Below are positions 9,214 to 18,659 of a stretch of DNA of 64,000 nucleotides, piece after piece. Within the stretch, counting starts at the first letter, position 1. Every line of letters starts with the position of its first letter. The notes below the pieces were generated by a model. That model worked only from the letters and a program-made list of their open reading frames with translations. It was not told the DNA's origin and made no database searches. The stretch spans positions 62,001-126,000 of the forward strand of contig CARQVR010000002.1 in the NCBI GenBank assembly GCA_949051815.1. Reading direction: 5' to 3'. The translations under genes and the position numbers were made by a program. The stretch is from an uncultured Lachnospiraceae bacterium (GTDB lineage: Bacteria > Bacillota > Clostridia > Lachnospirales > Lachnospiraceae).

Positions 9214-10443
9214 ATGATAAAAAATCTATACAGGCGGCTTCGGGAAGAAAGCCCGGTTCCCCGCCTTGCTTTTTATATCGGACTGACCATAGAGCTTTTG
9301 CTGGTGATTGTTGACAAGAGCAATTATGTCAATCCCATTGAGGGGTATCTGTTCCGGCTGACGTTTCTTCTGTTTGCGTGTAAGCTCCTGCTTACGCGCT
9401 ATGAGCTGCGGGAGTGGGCGCTTATTTTTATCATGGAGGCGGTGGGCTTTGTCTCCTATCGGATGACGGGAGCCAACGATCTTATCCGGATTGTAACTTT
9501 TGTGGCGGCATGTAAGGGCATTCCTCTGAGAGAAGCCCTGAAATATACTTTTTATGTGACTTTGGCGGGGTGCCTTGCCATTGTAGCTTTCGCCGTAACC
9601 GGAATTTACGGGGATATCAGTCTGACGCAGGCTTTCGGGCATGAGGCTGCGGAGACTACCCGCTATATCGGCGAGGAGGCTGCGGAGGAAACCCGCTATA
9701 CGCTCGGCATGGGGCATCCGAACGCGCTCTCCTGCATGTTCTTTATGCTGGCGGCGCTTGGCGTTTACGTCTGGTTTGACCGGATGAAATGGTACAGCTA
9801 TCTGTTTTTGATGGCGATGAATGCGGGCGTTTATCTGCTGACCCGCTCTAAGACCAGTATGCTTATTACGGCGGCTTTTCTCATCGGCGCCTGTCTCTTT
9901 ACGTTTGTGAAAAGTCTGGGGAAAATGACGTTTTTTTACGTCTGCGGCCTGCTTGTGTTTCTTCTGTGCATCGCCTTTTCCGTGGACGCTGCGGTCTGCG
10001 CCCAGCGGGTGAGGGACGCACAGTGGAATGAATTTTTCTTCTGTAACCCGCGGGACAATGCGCATATCGTACTGTTAGGTAAGATCGACCGCCATATCAG
10101 CGGCAGAATCATTTCCCTGACGGATTCCGACAACAATGACGGCATGATTCATACATGGTCCGCTTTTTCCTGTGAGAATAATATGAATTATTATTTTGAT
10201 ATGGGCTGGGTCAAGGTGTTTTACCGCTATGGCGTGATCCCGGGCATTTTGTATGTGGCGGCAAATCTTCTCCTTCTGTGGCGGCTCTGGCGCAGGCGGG
10301 ATGCGGGCGGCCTTGCGCTGTTTGTCATGTTCGCGGTGTACACGGTGGTGGAGGCCCATTTGATTTCCGTCTATATCGGCAGGAATTATCTGCTGCTGCT
10401 GATGGGGTGCGAAGCGGCGGGAGAATACGAAAGACATTTCTAA
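9214..10443 (+). CDS. Wzy-like O-antigen/capsule polymerase
   Basis: A 409-residue membrane protein with about ten hydrophobic helices and a large extracytoplasmic loop at residues ~260-330 (CAQRVRDAQWNEFFF to TWSAFSCENNMN), the layout of Wzy polymerases that join lipid-linked repeat units at the outer face. The GMGHPNALSC sequence (near residue 168) recurs in such polymerases. A short imperfect duplication, EAAETTRYIG then EAAEETRYTLG, lies just before it. The start has GAGGT upstream. Sequence conservation of Wzy proteins is always low, so the call rests on topology, loop and context. Confidence 0.75.
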   Translation: MIKNLYRRLREESPVPRLAFYIGLTIELLLVIVDKSNYVNPIEGYLFRLTFLLFACKLLLTRYELREWALIFIMEAVGFVSYRMTGANDLIRIVTFVAACKGIPLREALKYTFYVTLAGCLAIVAFAVTGIYGDISLTQAFGHEAAETTRYIGEEAAEETRYTLGMGHPNALSCMFFMLAALGVYVWFDRMKWYSYLFLMAMNAGVYLLTRSKTSMLITAAFLIGACLFTFVKSLGKMTFFYVCGLLVFLLCIAFSVDAAVCAQRVRDAQWNEFFFCNPRDNAHIVLLGKIDRHISGRIISLTDSDNNDGMIHTWSAFSCENNMNYYFDMGWVKVFYRYGVIPGILYVAANLLLLWRLWRRRDAGGLALFVMFAVYTVVEAHLISVYIGRNYLLLLMGCEAAGEYERHF

Positions 10444-10458
10444 AATCAGGGAGGGAAG

Positions 10459-11622
10459 ATGAAATATTGTGAACTGCTGTTAAAGAAAAATTATTCTGTA
10501 AATCTGGAAAAAGAAATTGCAAAAAGAATTAAGTTAAAAAACTATAGATTGTATTATCCGATATATACGGACATTTTTAACGGGGATCACATATATGAAA
10601 TTCTGTGTGTTGTGCAATATGTCAGAAAGAAATACCGACAGAAAATTCCGATTACATTTATGTTAGGGGAATTTGAATTTTATGATAAATTGGTTTATAT
10701 TATTTTAGAAAGTATTATATATTATATGCTTAAGACAGAAAAGCATGATATGAAGCTTAATTATAAGATAAGGCATTCTATATATACAGAAGGTATCATG
10801 TATTCTCCATTAAGCTTTATGGGATCAAAAAGTGAGTATCAGCGAAAGTTCAAAGGTGATATTGGAATGAACCATTTCCGAAAGCTGATATCAAGTGAAG
10901 AACAGAAAAAAGAAGAGTATCTTTCCGACTTGATGCAACAGATATACTGCTTTTTATCTAATAATGGTATTTCCGTTGACATTAGCGACCAGCTTGCGGA
11001 GGTTTTGATTGAGCTGGTTGGAAATGCGTGTGAACATGGGAAATCAGACTGCCTGTTGGATGTTGATATTACGCAGACAGCATATACGAGAGAAGAAGTG
11101 GAAGGAAATTACCATGGAATGAATGCAGTGGTATTGAATTATTCACCTACATTGTTTTTTGAACGGTTAAAGCAAAAATTGGATGAAAAGCCTGATCTTT
11201 CCGAAAGATATGAATATGTTCTGGATGCGAAAGGCTATCACTTACAAAATTTGACGGAGAATTATTTTGAAAACGATTTTTACACGGTTTCGTCCTTTCA
11301 GCATAAGATATCGGGTGATATAGAAAAAAACAGTGTAGGGGGAACCGGGCTGACAGGATTGTTACAATCTTTGGAAGAGCAGTCGAACACACATTTATGC
11401 TATATGTTGAGCGGGAATAGAATATTCTTTTTTGAGAAGGATTTTATGGGGTACAATCAAGACAGATTTATAGGCTTTAACCGTCAACAAAATTATTTAA
11501 CGGAGGTTCCGGATCAAAGGTTATTTATGACGATAGAGACTTTTTTGCCGGGAGTAGCGTATAATTTAAATTATGCAGTCAAAAAGGAGTGGGAAAATGA
11601 ACAAAGTAAATTTGGTGTTTGA
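10459..11622 (+). CDS. GHKL-type ATP-binding protein, partner of a STAS-like protein
   Basis: A 387-residue protein with a histidine-kinase-like ATPase core: N-box ELVGNACEHG at about residues 185-194 and a glycine-rich lid, GGTGL, near 295. There is no phosphoacceptor-histidine domain, so it resembles the SpoIIAB/anti-sigma class or a GHKL ATPase rather than a sensor kinase. The N-terminal ~150 residues are unrecognised. The gene is visibly AT-rich compared with its neighbours. A strong GGGAGGG site lies 16 bases after the polymerase stop, and the gene overlaps the next gene by 26 bases, so the three genes 10459-12349 look like one imported unit. Biological role unknown. Confidence 0.75.
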   Translation: MKYCELLLKKNYSVNLEKEIAKRIKLKNYRLYYPIYTDIFNGDHIYEILCVVQYVRKKYRQKIPITFMLGEFEFYDKLVYIILESIIYYMLKTEKHDMKLNYKIRHSIYTEGIMYSPLSFMGSKSEYQRKFKGDIGMNHFRKLISSEEQKKEEYLSDLMQQIYCFLSNNGISVDISDQLAEVLIELVGNACEHGKSDCLLDVDITQTAYTREEVEGNYHGMNAVVLNYSPTLFFERLKQKLDEKPDLSERYEYVLDAKGYHLQNLTENYFENDFYTVSSFQHKISGDIEKNSVGGTGLTGLLQSLEEQSNTHLCYMLSGNRIFFFEKDFMGYNQDRFIGFNRQQNYLTEVPDQRLFMTIETFLPGVAYNLNYAVKKEWENEQSKFGV

Positions 11623-11878
11623 TAAAACTTTAAGTAATTTGGCTGGGTATGACTATGGAAGAAAGATATATGATGAACAGGTAAGGGGGCAAATAGATCT
11701 GTATCAGGATTTTACAATAGAGTTTCCGGAACAGATCAGAGGCGTGGCATCTTCTTTTGTACAGGGATTTTTTGCGAATATTGTTGAGACGATTGGTTTG
11801 CTCGCAACAGAAGAGAGAACGAATATCATTTCCGGGAATTCCAGAGTGCAAAATAACATTCTGAAAAAATTACAATAA
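11597..11878 (+). CDS. STAS-like DUF4325 domain protein
   Basis: A 93-residue protein matching the DUF4325 pattern: FTIEFPEQIRGVASSF (strand, then S-S-F), helix FVQGFFANIVETIG, then a hydrophilic end with NNILKKL. DUF4325 is a STAS-like fold found beside GHKL ATPases, by analogy with anti-anti-sigma (SpoIIAA) and anti-sigma (SpoIIAB) pairs. The ATG at 11597 is chosen because AGGAG lies about 7 bases upstream; an upstream in-frame start at 11573 lacks a site. It overlaps the ATPase gene by 26 bases, implying coupled expression. AT-rich like its partners. Confidence 0.72.
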   Translation: MNKVNLVFDKTLSNLAGYDYGRKIYDEQVRGQIDLYQDFTIEFPEQIRGVASSFVQGFFANIVETIGLLATEERTNIISGNSRVQNNILKKLQ

Positions 11879-11890
11879 GGGGGCGGATTG

Positions 11891-12349
11891 ATGGTTGAAG
11901 TGATATTGTCAACGATTGCGATTGTAGTTTCCGTCATTTCCATTATTGTTTCCGCTATAGCTGCGCACGTTGCAAACAAGCAGAATTTAAGACTGAATAA
12001 AATTAATATGAAAGCCAGATATTACGAAAAGATATTTGACGAATATCTGATCAGGAAAATACCGCAGGCAAGAAAATATTTAAGGTTTGCTGAAAACAGA
12101 TTAGTTGACAGTCAGCACTTGTCTGATGTGCTGAGTGCGCTTTTAAATGATTCGCTGTATTTTAAATATGATGATAAGGAATTTTACCAGAAGCTTCGAC
12201 ACCTGATTCAGGAGATTGAGGATTATGTTTTGGAATGTGGTAATCGCACATATGAGCAGGAGGATCAGGCGGAGGTATACATAGAAATTCAGAGGAAACT
12301 TGAAAAGCTGTATCGGTATATAAATGATAATTATACAGGAAACGAATGA
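11891..12349 (+). CDS. Small membrane-anchored helical protein, third gene of the ATPase/STAS unit
   Basis: 152 residues: one strong N-terminal transmembrane helix (about residues 4-27, rich in I, V, S and A) followed by a charged, probably all-helical cytoplasmic part with many K, R, E and Y. No known family was recognised. The start at 11891 follows GGGGGCGG. Its place right after the GHKL ATPase and STAS-like gene suggests it is the output or membrane tether of that pair. Single-pass proteins of this shape are common effectors in phage-defence islands, which is inference only. Confidence 0.65.
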   Translation: MVEVILSTIAIVVSVISIIVSAIAAHVANKQNLRLNKINMKARYYEKIFDEYLIRKIPQARKYLRFAENRLVDSQHLSDVLSALLNDSLYFKYDDKEFYQKLRHLIQEIEDYVLECGNRTYEQEDQAEVYIEIQRKLEKLYRYINDNYTGNE

Positions 12350-12472
12350 TTTGCTGTGCCGGAGTGTAGTAAAAATCTGTCAGCCAGTGGCAGCAATAAA
12401 AACATTATGGTAGAATAAACTAGAAAAAATGGTATTTCTATATTCTGATATAAATGTTTAAGAGGAAGTTCT

Positions 12473-13885
12473 ATGAATCGAAGAATGAAACTGATCGAGA
12501 GCTATCTGCTGCTTCTCACGGATCTGGGCAGTATAGCGTTTGCCTATATCATTGCCATCCTGATACGGTACCGGAAGTTTTCCAGAGTCATGGAGCCGGA
12601 GCTGCATTTTGTGGTATGTATCGGATTTTTGCTGTTCTGCACGATTTACAGCTTCATGTTTGACTGGAACAGAGAGTTTATAAAAAGAGGCATTCTGGTC
12701 GAATTTATAGCGGTTACCAAATTCAACGTCTTTATGGAGCTGTCCGTAATGGCCTTTCTCTTTATGCTGCAAAAGGGCGCGGACGTCTCCCGTCTTGTGA
12801 TGGGGTATTTTGCCATTCTGAATATTTTTATCGTATGGCTTGTGAGGCTCGCCATGAAAAAGGCGCTGCGGGCCTGGTTCACGGCCAAGTCCAACATTGT
12901 CAAGATCATGATTATCACGAAGGACGCGGCGATGGAGAAAACCCTGTCCAAGCTGAAAGAGGCTATGGATATCAACTATGAGATCGTGGCGTTAGCCTGT
13001 GTGGACAAGGACAGGAAGGGCGAAACGGTGGACGGCATCGAAGTGAACGCGAACCGGGAAAACGTGCTCTCCATGGCGAGGCAGATGCCGCTCGACGAGG
13101 TGTTTATCAGTCTTCCGGATGAAGATATGGCCTATGTCAAGCATATCATTTACGATTTAGAATCCATGGGCGTGGCCTGTCATTACAATATAGACATCAT
13201 CGAAAGACCAAGCAAGGAAGTGCGTGTGGGGAGTTTTGCGGGTTTCACGGTAGTGACTTACTCTATCAACCATTTTGATTACAGACGGATGGTGGTGAAG
13301 CGGGGCATAGACATTCTGGGCGGACTGGTGGGCTGCCTGATCACGGTTGTGGCCACGCCCTTTGTGGCGGCTGCGATTAAGCTGGACTCGCCGGGACCGG
13401 TATTGTTTGCGCAGACCAGAATCGGTAAAAACGGCCGGCGTTTTAAGATTTATAAGTTCCGATCCATGTATATCGACGCGGAGGAGAGGAAGAAAGAGCT
13501 GGAAGCGCAAAACGAGATGCAGGGACTTATGTTTAAGATGGAAAACGACCCGCGCATCACGAAGGTGGGCAGGTTTATCAGAAAGACAAGCATTGACGAG
13601 CTGCCGCAGTTTTTTAATATCGTAAAGGGAGATATGAGTCTGGTGGGCACAAGACCGCCCACGGAGGGGGAGTTTGAGCAGTATAATTCCCACTACAGGC
13701 GCAGAATCAGTATGACGCCGGGACTCACGGGGCTTTGGCAGATCAGCGGCAGAAGTGAAATTGTGGACTTTGACGAGGTCGTGAAGCTGGATCTGGAGTA
13801 TATCGACAACTGGACGCTGGGGCTGGACATTAAAATTCTGTTCCAGACAGTCTGGGTAGTGCTGACGGGGAGAGGCTCGAAATAA
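12473..13885 (+). CDS. Undecaprenyl-phosphate sugar phosphotransferase (polyprenyl glycosylphosphotransferase)
   Basis: A 470-residue initiating enzyme that moves a sugar-1-phosphate onto undecaprenyl phosphate to start repeat-unit synthesis. The N-terminal half has four to five hydrophobic helices and a CoA-binding-like Rossmann segment. The C-terminal catalytic domain has the full set: KRGIDILGG, SPGPVLFAQTRIGKNG, YKFRSM, the catalytic TSIDELPQ, GDMSLVGTRPP and TPGLTGLWQISGRS. It matches the WbaP/CpsE class by size and layout. RBS AGAGGAAG precedes the ATG. GC content returns to that of the glycan genes here after the AT-rich insert. Confidence 0.93.
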   Translation: MNRRMKLIESYLLLLTDLGSIAFAYIIAILIRYRKFSRVMEPELHFVVCIGFLLFCTIYSFMFDWNREFIKRGILVEFIAVTKFNVFMELSVMAFLFMLQKGADVSRLVMGYFAILNIFIVWLVRLAMKKALRAWFTAKSNIVKIMIITKDAAMEKTLSKLKEAMDINYEIVALACVDKDRKGETVDGIEVNANRENVLSMARQMPLDEVFISLPDEDMAYVKHIIYDLESMGVACHYNIDIIERPSKEVRVGSFAGFTVVTYSINHFDYRRMVVKRGIDILGGLVGCLITVVATPFVAAAIKLDSPGPVLFAQTRIGKNGRRFKIYKFRSMYIDAEERKKELEAQNEMQGLMFKMENDPRITKVGRFIRKTSIDELPQFFNIVKGDMSLVGTRPPTEGEFEQYNSHYRRRISMTPGLTGLWQISGRSEIVDFDEVVKLDLEYIDNWTLGLDIKILFQTVWVVLTGRGSK

Positions 13886-13978
13886 GAGCATTTCCGGCAA
13901 GTCTGTGATACGGGACGGGCGGGGGGACGGTTCCCCGGGACGGATGTGCTTTTGGCGGATGACGCAGGAGGATAACGG

Positions 13979-15037
13979 GTGCATATATGTATGATCGTGC
14001 CGAATCAGGCGGTGAAAGGCGGCATCGCTTCCGTGGTGAACGGTTACCGTGGGAGCGGTTTGGAGAAGCGTTACCGTATCACCTATATTGAATCCTATCA
14101 GGACGGCAGTAAGTGGGACAAGCTGAAAAAGGCGCTTAAAGGGTATGCGGCATTTCGCAGGCTGCTTAGAAAGGATCGTCCCGATCTGGTGCATATCCAC
14201 TCTTCCTTCGGGCCAAGCTTTTACCGGAAAATGCCCTTTATCCTGTGGAGCGCATCCAGAGGGATTCCGGTGGTGAATCATATACACGGGGCGGAGTTTG
14301 ACGCTTTTTACGAAAACGCTTCCAGTGCGAAGAAAAAGCGGGTGCGTAAGGTATACGGCAAATGTACGCGGCTGGTGGCTTTGTCTAAGGAGTGGGCGGC
14401 GCGTCTTTCGCAGATTGTGCCGGAAGAGAGAATTGACATTCTGGAAAATTACTGCCGGATTCCGGCGGAACCGTTCGATACGGGCAGAAATAGAAAGCAA
14501 GCCCTTTTTTTGGGAGAGCTGGGAGAGCGCAAAGGGTGTTTTGACATACCGGCAATCTGGGAGCAGGTGAAAAAGAAATGTCCGGACGCATCGCTTGTGA
14601 TGGCGGGGGACGGGGAGATGGCCCGCCTCAAAGAGGCGTTTTTAAAAAAGGGCTTAGTAAAGAATGTGTCCTTTCCCGGCTGGGTGCGGGGGGAGGAGAA
14701 GGAGCGGCTTCTTCGCGAGAGCGGTATTTTCCTGTTTCCGAGTTACCATGAAGGGATGCCGATGGCAGTTTTGGAAGCTATGGGTTACGGCCTGGGCATT
14801 GTCACCACAACGGTAGGCGGAATCCCGCAGTTGATCGACCATAAAAAGAGCGGATTTCTGGAAACGCCGGGGGATGTGGCCGCTATGGCGAAAGACGTCA
14901 GTGCGCTTATAGAAGATGAGGCGCTTGGCCGCAATATGGGGGAACTGGCGAGAAGAGCGGCAGAGCAGAAATACAGTTTGGAAATTCATTTGCAGAAACT
15001 GGAAGAGACTTACAGAAAGGCATGTATGACAAAATGA
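13979..15037 (+). CDS. Glycosyltransferase family 4
   Basis: A 352-residue GT-B glycosyltransferase. The N-terminal domain begins HICMIVPNQAVKGGIASVV (glycine-rich acceptor loop) with VHIHSSFG and HIHGAEFD; the C-terminal domain holds LGELGERKG, VMAGDGE and the donor-binding block FPSYHEGMPMAVLEAMGYG with its E-x7-E motif. The start is GTG with GGAGG about 9 bases upstream. The 3' end overlaps the acetyltransferase at 15022. The gene probably adds the second or a later sugar after the initiating transferase; the sugar is not predictable. Confidence 0.9.
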   Translation: MHICMIVPNQAVKGGIASVVNGYRGSGLEKRYRITYIESYQDGSKWDKLKKALKGYAAFRRLLRKDRPDLVHIHSSFGPSFYRKMPFILWSASRGIPVVNHIHGAEFDAFYENASSAKKKRVRKVYGKCTRLVALSKEWAARLSQIVPEERIDILENYCRIPAEPFDTGRNRKQALFLGELGERKGCFDIPAIWEQVKKKCPDASLVMAGDGEMARLKEAFLKKGLVKNVSFPGWVRGEEKERLLRESGIFLFPSYHEGMPMAVLEAMGYGLGIVTTTVGGIPQLIDHKKSGFLETPGDVAAMAKDVSALIEDEALGRNMGELARRAAEQKYSLEIHLQKLEETYRKACMTK

Positions 15038-15567
15038 ATGTAAAGTTAAAGGCTTTGAAAAGTCTGGTTAAAATCGCTTATTGGAAGTGCCGCTACGGAT
15101 CCCGGCTTAAGATGCCATGGATCCAGGGATTTGACCGTGTCTATCTGGAACTTTCCAGAAAGGGGCATATGAGTTTTGGGGAGAAAAACGAGAACCGGGG
15201 CAAGATGCATTTTATCTGTGCGGGCGATGGACGGCTGGAGATCGGCAATCATGTCATTTACGCGATAGGCGGCTGCATTACCTGTATGGGGCATATCAAA
15301 ATAGGTGATTACTGCAGACTCGGCAATAATGTGGTCATTGTTGACCATGACCATAATTTTAAAAATCAGGGCGGGGAGTTTCTGATCGGTGAAATTACAA
15401 TCGGGGACCGTGTCTGGATTGGCGCAAACTGCACCATCTTAAAAGGCGTGCATATCGGAGACGACAGTGTGATCGCGGCCGGAAGCGTCGTTAAAAAAGA
15501 TGTGCCGCCTCGTACAATCTGTTATCAGAAAAGAGAAACGGTGCATGTCCCGATTTCATCGGAGTAA
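15022..15567 (+). CDS. Hexapeptide-repeat O-acetyltransferase
   Basis: A 181-residue left-handed beta-helix acyltransferase. Repeats of the I-G-x-x-x type run from about residue 75 (LEIGNHVIY, HIKIGDYCRLGNNV, EITIGDRVWIGANCTILKGVHIGDDSVIAAGSVV). A catalytic-type His lies in VDHDHNF near residue 112. It likely acetylates a sugar of the glycan using acetyl-CoA. ATG 15022 follows GAAAGG at 3 bases, and the internal ATG at 15034 is also possible. Overlaps the preceding GT4 by 16 bases. Confidence 0.87.
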   Translation: MYDKMNVKLKALKSLVKIAYWKCRYGSRLKMPWIQGFDRVYLELSRKGHMSFGEKNENRGKMHFICAGDGRLEIGNHVIYAIGGCITCMGHIKIGDYCRLGNNVVIVDHDHNFKNQGGEFLIGEITIGDRVWIGANCTILKGVHIGDDSVIAAGSVVKKDVPPRTICYQKRETVHVPISSE

Positions 15568-15585
15568 AGGGGAGTTTGAGGAAAA

Positions 15586-16641
15586 GTGGATCAAATCAGC
15601 GTGATTGTCCCGGTTCACAACGGGGCGGCTTATCTGGAAGCATGTATCGACAGCATTCTGGCGCAGGACTATGAATCGCTGGAAGTGCTTATCATAAACG
15701 ACGGTTCGACGGATGACACGGCGGCGGTCTGTGAGCGGCTGTGCGGACGGCACGGCTGTGTGCGGGTGATTACCCTGCCGGATCTGGGCGTTTCCGTGGC
15801 GCGAAACCGCGGGATTGAGCAGGCAAAGGGCGACTATATTATGTTTGTGGACGCCGACGACAGACTGCGGCCGGGGGTGCTTAAGAGTCTGCACGGGCTG
15901 CTTTGCCGGACAAACAGCGATATGGCGGGCTGTGGTTTTGCCGCGTGGGGGTCGCCTGTAGAGTGGGAACGGCTGCGCACGGGGGAAGAAATGCCGGAAG
16001 AACCTGCGGGCGGGTATGCGGGGCGGACATTTGACAGTGGCTGCTATTTAAAAGAGAATATTCTGCAGGGCAATACCCGCTGCTGGAGTAAGCTCTACAG
16101 ACGGGATCTGATCGGGCAGGTACGGTTTCGGGAGGGACTGACGATCGGTGAGGACATGCTGTTTCTTGTGGAGCTTCTGCCGCGTTTGAAAAAGGCTGTG
16201 GAGACGGCTTATCCCGGCTACGGGTATTACCGGAATCCGGACGGCGCCATGTGCAGACCGTTTACGCCGGATTATATGGATCAGATTTACTGCTGGGAAA
16301 TGGCCCGCGAACTGATCGTGAAGCGGGACGCGTCTCTGGCGGCACAGGCGGACGCGCAGATTATGGTAGCGATACTGCTTACGGTTGGTAAGATCGCCAT
16401 GCTTCCCGCAAAAGAGTGCAGGAAGGCGAAAGCGTATCTGCGGGTGTGCCACAGGAAATTGAAGGGAATCGTCAGGGAGAAGGAATGCTATTCTTATCTG
16501 CCGCCAGGCTATGGAGCCAAGGTGAGACTGTTCGCCGGACTGTCTGGCGTCTATGTATGGCTGTACGGATGCCGCAAATCCATGCAGAATCAGCGGTCGG
16601 GGGATCGCTTCGCGTCCCCGGCCACAAACGTGTCGGAATGA
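15586..16641 (+). CDS. Glycosyltransferase family 2
   Basis: A 351-residue GT-A enzyme with ISVIVPVHNG, INDGSTDDT, VARNRGIEQAKG and the metal-binding FVDADDR at about residue 87. A GTG start is used (GTG GAT CAA), preceded by GAGG at suitable distance. The last ~15 residues are encoded by a GC-rich stretch that can form a hairpin (GGGGA...TCCCC), and the tail is hydrophilic. One of two tandem GT2 genes here (next at 16682), each probably adding a different sugar. Confidence 0.88.
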   Translation: MDQISVIVPVHNGAAYLEACIDSILAQDYESLEVLIINDGSTDDTAAVCERLCGRHGCVRVITLPDLGVSVARNRGIEQAKGDYIMFVDADDRLRPGVLKSLHGLLCRTNSDMAGCGFAAWGSPVEWERLRTGEEMPEEPAGGYAGRTFDSGCYLKENILQGNTRCWSKLYRRDLIGQVRFREGLTIGEDMLFLVELLPRLKKAVETAYPGYGYYRNPDGAMCRPFTPDYMDQIYCWEMARELIVKRDASLAAQADAQIMVAILLTVGKIAMLPAKECRKAKAYLRVCHRKLKGIVREKECYSYLPPGYGAKVRLFAGLSGVYVWLYGCRKSMQNQRSGDRFASPATNVSE

Positions 16642-16681
16642 AAAAATGAGAACATAAGGAACTAAGAAAGCGGGAAAGCAA

Positions 16682-17704
16682 ATGAAGAAGTCAAATCCGT
16701 TAATCAGCATCATCGTGCCGGTATACAATAAAGAGGCGTATCTGAGGGAATGTGTGGACAGTATTCTGGAACAGACTTACCGGCGGATCGAGGTGGTTCT
16801 GGTGGACGACGAGTCCACGGACAAAAGCGGCGTGATCTGCGATGAGTTCGGGCGGGCGGATATGAGAGTGCGGGTTGTTCATCAGAAGAATGGCGGTCCT
16901 GCGTCGGCTTGTGTGACGGGCATGAAGACGGCCTCCGGCGGGTATTATATGTTTGTGGACAGCGACGACTATCTGGAGCCGGAGACGCTGAAACAGATGG
17001 TGGAGCGGCTGGCGGGCGTGCAGGGAGAGATCGTCTGCTGTGATCATGTGGTGGAGAAACAGCGGGGGACAGAGCAGGTGAGAAACGCCGCGGAACCAGG
17101 CATCTACGAGGGGGACAGACTGCGGGAGCAGATCAAGGCGAGGCTGATCGGGGAGGAAAAGAAGGTGATCCCCCTGTCGCGGTGCATGAAGCTGTGCGAA
17201 AAATCCCTTTTTGAGGGCAATGAGACGTATTATGACTACAGACTCCGATTCGGGGATGACACGAATATGATGTATCCGGCGCTGCTTGCGAGCAGCCGGG
17301 TGGTTATTATGAAGGACGCCTTTTTTTATCATTACCGTTATGTGGAGGGTTCGCTGGTACATGCCTACGACAAGGATCTTCTTGTGGGTGTGGAGCGGCT
17401 GATGGAGGCTCTGAAGCGGACGGCGGAGGAGAAAAAGGCGCCGGATGCTGTGGACGCTGTGGCCCGCGAACACTGTTATATGCTTATGTATGTGATGAAG
17501 AACGAGCTGCGCGCCCCCGGAAAAGATTACCGGAGACGGATCCAGTCGATTTTCGGGGATGAGAAGATCAAAGCGATGCTGCAGAATACGCCGGTTGCGG
17601 TGACGGAGCGGTCCAACCAGCTTCTGTATATGGGCATGATGTATCCGGGCGGCGTGCTGCTCAGAGTGCTGCGGCTGATCCTGCGTGTCTATGACCGGAG
17701 GTAG
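16682..17704 (+). CDS. Glycosyltransferase family 2
   Basis: A 340-residue GT-A glycosyltransferase: ISIIVPVYNKEAYLRECVDSIL, VDDESTDKS (E replaces the usual G of DDGS), QKNGGPASAC and FVDSDDYLEP. The C-terminal half has FGDDTNMMYPAL near residue 190, a feature of capsule-type GT2 enzymes. RBS GCGGGAAAG precedes the ATG. The DDES variant of the nucleotide-binding motif is a mild oddity but occurs in active enzymes. Confidence 0.88.
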   Translation: MKKSNPLISIIVPVYNKEAYLRECVDSILEQTYRRIEVVLVDDESTDKSGVICDEFGRADMRVRVVHQKNGGPASACVTGMKTASGGYYMFVDSDDYLEPETLKQMVERLAGVQGEIVCCDHVVEKQRGTEQVRNAAEPGIYEGDRLREQIKARLIGEEKKVIPLSRCMKLCEKSLFEGNETYYDYRLRFGDDTNMMYPALLASSRVVIMKDAFFYHYRYVEGSLVHAYDKDLLVGVERLMEALKRTAEEKKAPDAVDAVAREHCYMLMYVMKNELRAPGKDYRRRIQSIFGDEKIKAMLQNTPVAVTERSNQLLYMGMMYPGGVLLRVLRLILRVYDRR

Positions 17705-17733
17705 CTTTTATAAGCAGTATCAGGAGAGAGGAT

Positions 17734-18648
17734 ATGATTATTGTAAGGGTCATGGGCGGGCTGGGCAATCAATTGCAGCAGTATGCGCTGTTTAGAAAAT
17801 TTCAGAGTCTCGGAGCGGAGGCCGGGCTGGATCTTTCGTGGTTTTCCAAAGAGACGCAGGAATCGGCGGCGGCTCCCAGAAAGTTTGCCCTTGCTGATTT
17901 CGAGGGGCTGCCCTATGAGACGGCTTCCGGGGAGGAGGTTCGCGCGCTCCTCGGGCGGGCTTTCGGGGAAGAGGCGGGTTTTGTTGAAAAACTTAAGAAA
18001 CGGCTTACGCCGGACAAGATGCCGGTGTTTGAGGAAACGCAGATGTACCACCCGCAGATTTTTTCGTGGAGGAACCGCTATCTCGTCGGGTACTGGGCCT
18101 GCGAGGCGTATTATGCGGATATTCTTGACAGGCTTCGGGAGGAGATCCGCTTTCCGGACAGCGGTGATGCCAGAAACCGGGAGACCATGGCAAAGATGGC
18201 AGCCCGGCCCTCGGTCAGCATCCATATCCGCAGAGGAGATTATCTCGACGATGCCAACGCAGCTATGTTCGGCGGGATCTGTACGGAAGCGTATTATGAC
18301 GCCAGTGTCAGATATATAAAAGAGAAATGCCCCGATGCGGTCTTTTACGTCTTTTCGGATGACGCGGATTATGTGCGGGCGCATTTTGCCGGTCCGGAGT
18401 TTCACATCGTGGACTGGAACAGGGGCGGGAACAGCTTTTATGACATGCAGCTTATGAGCTGCTGTAAGCACAATATATGCGCCAACAGCACATTCAGCTT
18501 CTGGGGGGCGCGCCTGAACGGAAATCCGGACAAGATTATGCTCCGGCCATCCATTCACAAAAATACCCAGACCTGCGTCCCGGAGCAGATGAAAAAGCTG
18601 TGGGCAGGCTGGACACTCGTCACCCCCGGGGGAAATGTTTTACTGTAA
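17734..18648 (+). CDS. GT11 alpha-1,2-fucosyltransferase family protein
   Basis: A 304-residue enzyme of normal GT11 length: IVRVMGGLGNQLQQYALF at the start, the donor motif HIRRGDYLDD at about residue 167, FYVFSDDADYV and CANSTFSFWGARLN. It would transfer fucose from GDP-fucose to a galactose-type acceptor, or galactose in some family members. GGAGAGG lies just upstream of the ATG. Unlike the gene at 1714 it has no charged insertions, and unlike 4730 its RRGD motif is intact. Confidence 0.9.
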   Translation: MIIVRVMGGLGNQLQQYALFRKFQSLGAEAGLDLSWFSKETQESAAAPRKFALADFEGLPYETASGEEVRALLGRAFGEEAGFVEKLKKRLTPDKMPVFEETQMYHPQIFSWRNRYLVGYWACEAYYADILDRLREEIRFPDSGDARNRETMAKMAARPSVSIHIRRGDYLDDANAAMFGGICTEAYYDASVRYIKEKCPDAVFYVFSDDADYVRAHFAGPEFHIVDWNRGGNSFYDMQLMSCCKHNICANSTFSFWGARLNGNPDKIMLRPSIHKNTQTCVPEQMKKLWAGWTLVTPGGNVLL

Positions 18649-18659
18649 TGCTATCATCG

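Noticed and set aside
13157..14500. Long minus-strand open frame (447 codons) opposite the sugar transferase and GT4 genes
   Set aside because: It is antisense to two well-supported genes and its product is rich in H, R and P with no family pattern, as expected for a shadow frame in GC-richer DNA.
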